A stretch of 64,000 bases of DNA from positions 41,592-105,591 of the forward strand of contig NZ_QPIX01000013.1 in the NCBI RefSeq assembly GCF_003337715.1, in the 5' to 3' direction. The notes under the pieces were generated by a model. It saw only the letters and a list, made by a program, of their open reading frames with translations. It was not told the origin of the DNA and made no database searches. Position numbers and translations under genes: made by a program. Positions 61,390-64,000 of the stretch are shown here, one piece after another (the stretch's first letter is position 1; each line of letters starts with the position of its first letter). Source of the stretch: Ciceribacter lividus. Its GTDB lineage: Bacteria > Pseudomonadota > Alphaproteobacteria > Rhizobiales > Rhizobiaceae.

Positions 61390-61436
61390 ACCGGTTCCAT
61401 GATGCGTCCACCTTATGCGCGGGCAGCGCGGCGTCC

Positions 61437-61640
61437 GGAGGTCGACGTGTCGGGATCGCGGCCAGGCACTCGCGCGTCGCATCGTCCACAGCATTAAGGA
61501 CGCGGAAGGGTGCGCCACAATCGAATTGATCGTGGACGAAATCCAGCGATCACGGTGCCTTCTCCTTCTCCAGGATAGGAGCACGCATTCGCACGGCCTG
61601 TCGCCACGCTTTCCGCTTGCGAACGGATATTCACCTCGGC
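61437..61640 (-). pseudogene. IS3-family transposase fragment (different from the upstream copy)
   Basis: On the minus strand VRKRKAWRQAVRMRAPILEK, EKAP, a TGA in place of Trp, then SLDFVHDQFDCGAPFRVLNA and VDDATRECLAAIPTRR match the start of the integrase core of another IS3 subgroup (W-S-L-D-F-V-x-D-Q ... R-V-L-N-x-V-D-D-x-T-R-E). Both ends are missing. Confidence 0.6.
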
Positions 61641-62435
61641 GGCGGCGAGATAGAGGGCCGGCGAATAACTCCGATGGGGGTCTTGGTCGCCAGGCAGGAA
61701 GGATCCCTTCCTCCTTCTATGGCAATTAGATGTCTTTCCTCAGATGTGAGAGCCTCGGGTTGATCCCGGCGCCCCCCAATTTCGTCTGCGGAGGAAGTAG
61801 AGTTGGTGCGACCTTCGCCCCAAATTCGGGTTGTTCCCCGGGCGTACTGTCTTCGGGATCTAAGTCAGAGGCAGAAAGCCCGCCTGTCCTGTCGAGAGGG
61901 CGAGCAGTTCACCGAGCGACTCATTGTTCGGCGAAAGTCGTCCCTTCTGCCTCAATCGCGTCAGAAATGTACTGGTCCTGTCCGTCGATTACTGCCGAAG
62001 ATCGGAAGCGGTTTCCAGCGGGAGACTTGCCTTCACAATACAGATCCTCCGTATATTAGTTCTCCATTAAGTTGAAAAAAGTCTCGTCCGCGACTTTTGG
62101 TACTTGCGCACATGCATCTTGTTGGTACAACCTTAAGGCATATTCGCTTGGGTACCGGAGAGGGTTTGCATTGGCTTCTGCTTTGCGTTGGAGATTGCCA
62201 GTCTTCTCATGCGATCCGTTACCGAATTCCACCGAGGCACCCCGCTGCATCTCGACCGACACGAAAATCGACGAAGACCTCGAGAACTGCTTCTGCAGGG
62301 TATCGTTGTTGATTTCGGCGAGCCAGTGCTCGGTCACGTCTTGCTTTTCAAATCCGATCCGCGATCACACTCAATGAGTGTTTCGCAGCGAGTAGGTGTT
62401 TTCTCAATTCTGGACATCAATCGAAGGAGAATCCG
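61641..62435. other. Long intergenic region upstream of the RTX gene
   Basis: Almost 800 bases without a supported gene. The section from about 62030 to 62430 is more AT-rich and probably carries the promoter of the RTX gene. A 93-codon minus-strand frame (62056-62337, GTG start, no ribosome-binding site) has no recognisable motif. Nothing else stands out. Confidence 0.45.
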
Positions 62436-64000
62436 ATGGCAGTCGTTACAGGAACGTCAGCTGCAGACACCTTGACCGGGACGTCGGGCGCCGACCAGTT
62501 GTACGGTCTTGGCGCGGACGACAGTCTGAGCGGTGGCGCCGGCAACGATGAGCTTTATGGCGGCGCCGGCAATGACACGCTGATCGGCGGTGCCGGAGCC
62601 GACGTTCTCGACGGTGGGGATGGCTGGGACATTGCGAGCTACTCGAACGCCACATCGGCCGTCACGATCAACCTGAAGACGGGCGTCTATACCGGCGATG
62701 CGGCCGGAGATACGTACATCAGCATCGAACGTATCGCGGGGACGCAGTACGACGACACCTTCGTCAGCGGGTCTGAGGCGGTCCTTTTTGACGGTGGCGG
62801 GGGCGGGGACACTGTCGATTACTCGACGTCCGGGGCGGCTGTGAACGTCAACCTCGTGACGGGGACCGGAACGGGTGGCGATGCACAAGGGGATCGATTC
62901 TACCAGATCGAAGGTGTCGTCGGCTCGGATTACGGCGATACTCTCACGTCCTCGGCAACCGGCACACTTGAAGGTGGGGCTGGTGACGATGTCTACGTCA
63001 TTGGCAACCAGGGCGTGAGGATCGTGGAAGCAGCGGGTGGCGGCGATGACGAAATCCGGACCTCGCTTGCCACCTATTCGATGGCGAACTACGCGAACGT
63101 CGAACGCCTGACATATACCGGAACGGTTAGTGCCACATTGACCGGCAATGCCGGCAACAACGTCATTACGGGCGGCGCCGGCAATGACACGCTGATCGGT
63201 GGTGCCGGGGCTGATGTTCTCGACGGTGGGGATGGCTGGGACATTGCGAGCTACTCGAACGCCACGGCGGCCGTCACGATCAACCTGAAGACGGGCGTCT
63301 ATACCGGTGATGCGGCCGGCGACACGTACATCAGCATCGAACGTATCGCGGGGACGCAGTACGACGACACCTTCGTCAGCGGGTCTGAGGCGGTCCTTTT
63401 TGACGGTGGCGGGGGCGGGGACACTGTCGATTACTCGACGTCCGGGGCGGCTGTGAACGTCAACCTCGTGACGGGGACCGGAACGGGTGGCGATGCACAA
63501 GGGGATCGATTCTATCAGATCGAACGCGTCGTCGGCTCGGATTACGGCGATACCCTCACGTCCTCGGCAACCGGCACCTGGCTTAAAGGTGGGGCTGGTG
63601 ACGACGTCTACATCATCGGCAACCAGGGCGCGACGATCGCGGAAGCAGCGGGTGGCGGCGATGACGAGATCCGGACCTCGCTTACGACCTATTCGATGGC
63701 GAACTACGCGAACGTCGAACGCCTGACATATACCGGAACGGTTAGTGCCACATTGACCGGCAATGCCGGCGACAACGTCATTATGGGCGGCAACGGCAAT
63801 GACACGCTGATCGGCGGTGCCGGAGCCGACGTTCTCGACGGTGGGGATGGCTGGGACATTGCGAGCTACTCGACCGCCACGGCGGCCGTCACGATCAACC
63901 TGAAGACGGGCGTCTATACCGGTGATGCGGCCGGCGACACGTACATCAGCATCGAACGTATCGCGGGGACGCAGTACGACGACACCTTCGTCAGCGGGTC
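62436..64000 (+). CDS. RTX-type calcium-binding repeat protein (partial, continues past window)
   Basis: The visible 521 residues start [61 protein letters not shown], a series of G-G-x-G-x-D nonapeptides that form calcium-binding beta-rolls. They are followed by a [41 protein letters not shown] segment and a [38 protein letters not shown] segment, typical of large secreted RTX proteins with haemolysin-type repeats. AAGGAGA lies seven bases before the ATG. Such proteins leave by a type I secretion system, whose genes are not in view. The frame is open at the window end, so any enzymatic domain and the secretion signal are unseen. Confidence 0.88.
   Translation, partial: MAVVTGTSAADTLTGTSGADQLYGLGADDSLSGGAGNDELYGGAGNDTLIGGAGADVLDGGDGWDIASYSNATSAVTINLKTGVYTGDAAGDTYISIERIAGTQYDDTFVSGSEAVLFDGGGGGDTVDYSTSGAAVNVNLVTGTGTGGDAQGDRFYQIEGVVGSDYGDTLTSSATGTLEGGAGDDVYVIGNQGVRIVEAAGGGDDEIRTSLATYSMANYANVERLTYTGTVSATLTGNAGNNVITGGAGNDTLIGGAGADVLDGGDGWDIASYSNATAAVTINLKTGVYTGDAAGDTYISIERIAGTQYDDTFVSGSEAVLFDGGGGGDTVDYSTSGAAVNVNLVTGTGTGGDAQGDRFYQIERVVGSDYGDTLTSSATGTWLKGGAGDDVYIIGNQGATIAEAAGGGDDEIRTSLTTYSMANYANVERLTYTGTVSATLTGNAGDNVIMGGNGNDTLIGGAGADVLDGGDGWDIASYSTATAAVTINLKTGVYTGDAAGDTYISIERIAGTQYDDTFVSG
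62568..64000 (+). repeat. Tandem ~612-bp near-identical repeats in the RTX gene
   Basis: The unit beginning GGCAATGACACGCTGATCGG starts at 62568, 63180 and 63795, giving periods of 612 and 615 bases (204 and 205 codons). The three copies differ at few bases; the 3-base length change is the extra codon in TWLKGG versus TLEGG. The third copy runs off the window. The high DNA identity indicates recent duplication or gene conversion. Confidence 0.9.

Noticed and set aside
61641..61740. An LTSEERHLIA-like string on the minus strand, reminiscent of the start of IS30-type transposases
   Set aside because: Only about ten residues match and the following sequence does not continue the IS30 pattern.
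62056..62337. Possible 93-residue minus-strand gene upstream of the RTX gene
   Set aside because: GTG start, no ribosome-binding site, no family resemblance. It cannot be excluded as a small gene but is not supported.

Overview
The window looks like an accessory, catabolism-rich segment from an alphaproteobacterium, most likely a member of the Hyphomicrobiales (rhizobia/Brucella/Ochrobactrum group), possibly on a large plasmid or chromid. The basis is high-GC coding style, the divergent AcdR/AcdS (ACC deaminase) pair typical of rhizobia, an IalB-family protein, many ABC uptake operons each with its own GntR, LysR or ROK regulator, and a dense set of decayed IS elements. I see no rRNA, tRNA, CRISPR array or replication gene.

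Layout. (1) 1-4478, minus strand: a GntR regulator, a polar amino-acid binding protein, two permeases and a gamma-glutamyltranspeptidase cut by the window edge. (2) 4567-13209: a seven-gene minus-strand operon (NMT1/THI5-like binding protein, ATPase, permease, cytosine-deaminase-like amidohydrolase, FAD-linked oxidase, flavodoxin-fold reductase, RidA) ending in a broken LysR relic. A divergent LysR gene and a creatininase-family gene follow. The operon promoter region and the region upstream of the creatininase share a 36-bp site, which suggests one regulon for a nitrogen compound, perhaps a cyclic amide. (3) 13490-14700: an IS6 relic interrupted by an IS5-type element. (4) 14852-19008: acdR, acdS and an E1-type/transketolase-like enzyme. 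(5) 19047-28752: GntR, a peptide ABC transporter with a double ATPase, an M20 peptidase, a TauE/SafE exporter and an amidase, followed directly by an IS256 element (28754-30125). (6) 30299-36499: a sugar ABC operon (ROK regulator, ATPase, binding protein, permease, SDR) and an aldose 1-epimerase. (7) 36680-37400: ISAs1 and IS110 relics meeting tail to tail.

(8) 37525-50087: an aromatic/stilbene-type catabolic island. A LysR gene is divergent from an outer-membrane barrel protein, an MFS transporter, a carotenoid-oxygenase/lignostilbene-dioxygenase family enzyme, a GST, a HbpS-like protein and an aldehyde dehydrogenase that has lost its catalytic half by an in-frame deletion. A second block (GntR, ACMSD-like amidohydrolase, extradiol dioxygenase, FAD monooxygenase, FAH hydrolase) has the parts expected of a ring-hydroxylation and meta-cleavage route. 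(9) 50145-51113: an IS6 element with an amber codon, abutting an IS630-like scrap. (10) 51118-60048: a two-partner secretion locus (IalB-like protein, TpsB, a 1709-residue TpsA adhesin with GLUG and MBG-like repeats) and a divergent AraC-type regulator. (11) 60076-61640: a deleted IS3 element, a serine-recombinase tail and another IS3 relic. (12) 62436 to the end: the start of an RTX protein built from nearly identical ~612-bp repeats.

Overall the DNA encodes uptake plus degradation of several plant- or soil-type compounds, with two surface/secreted repeat proteins at the right end. The IS relics sit mostly at the joins between modules, which fits stepwise assembly by transfer and recombination. 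Functions are read from sequence motifs only; substrates are inferred.
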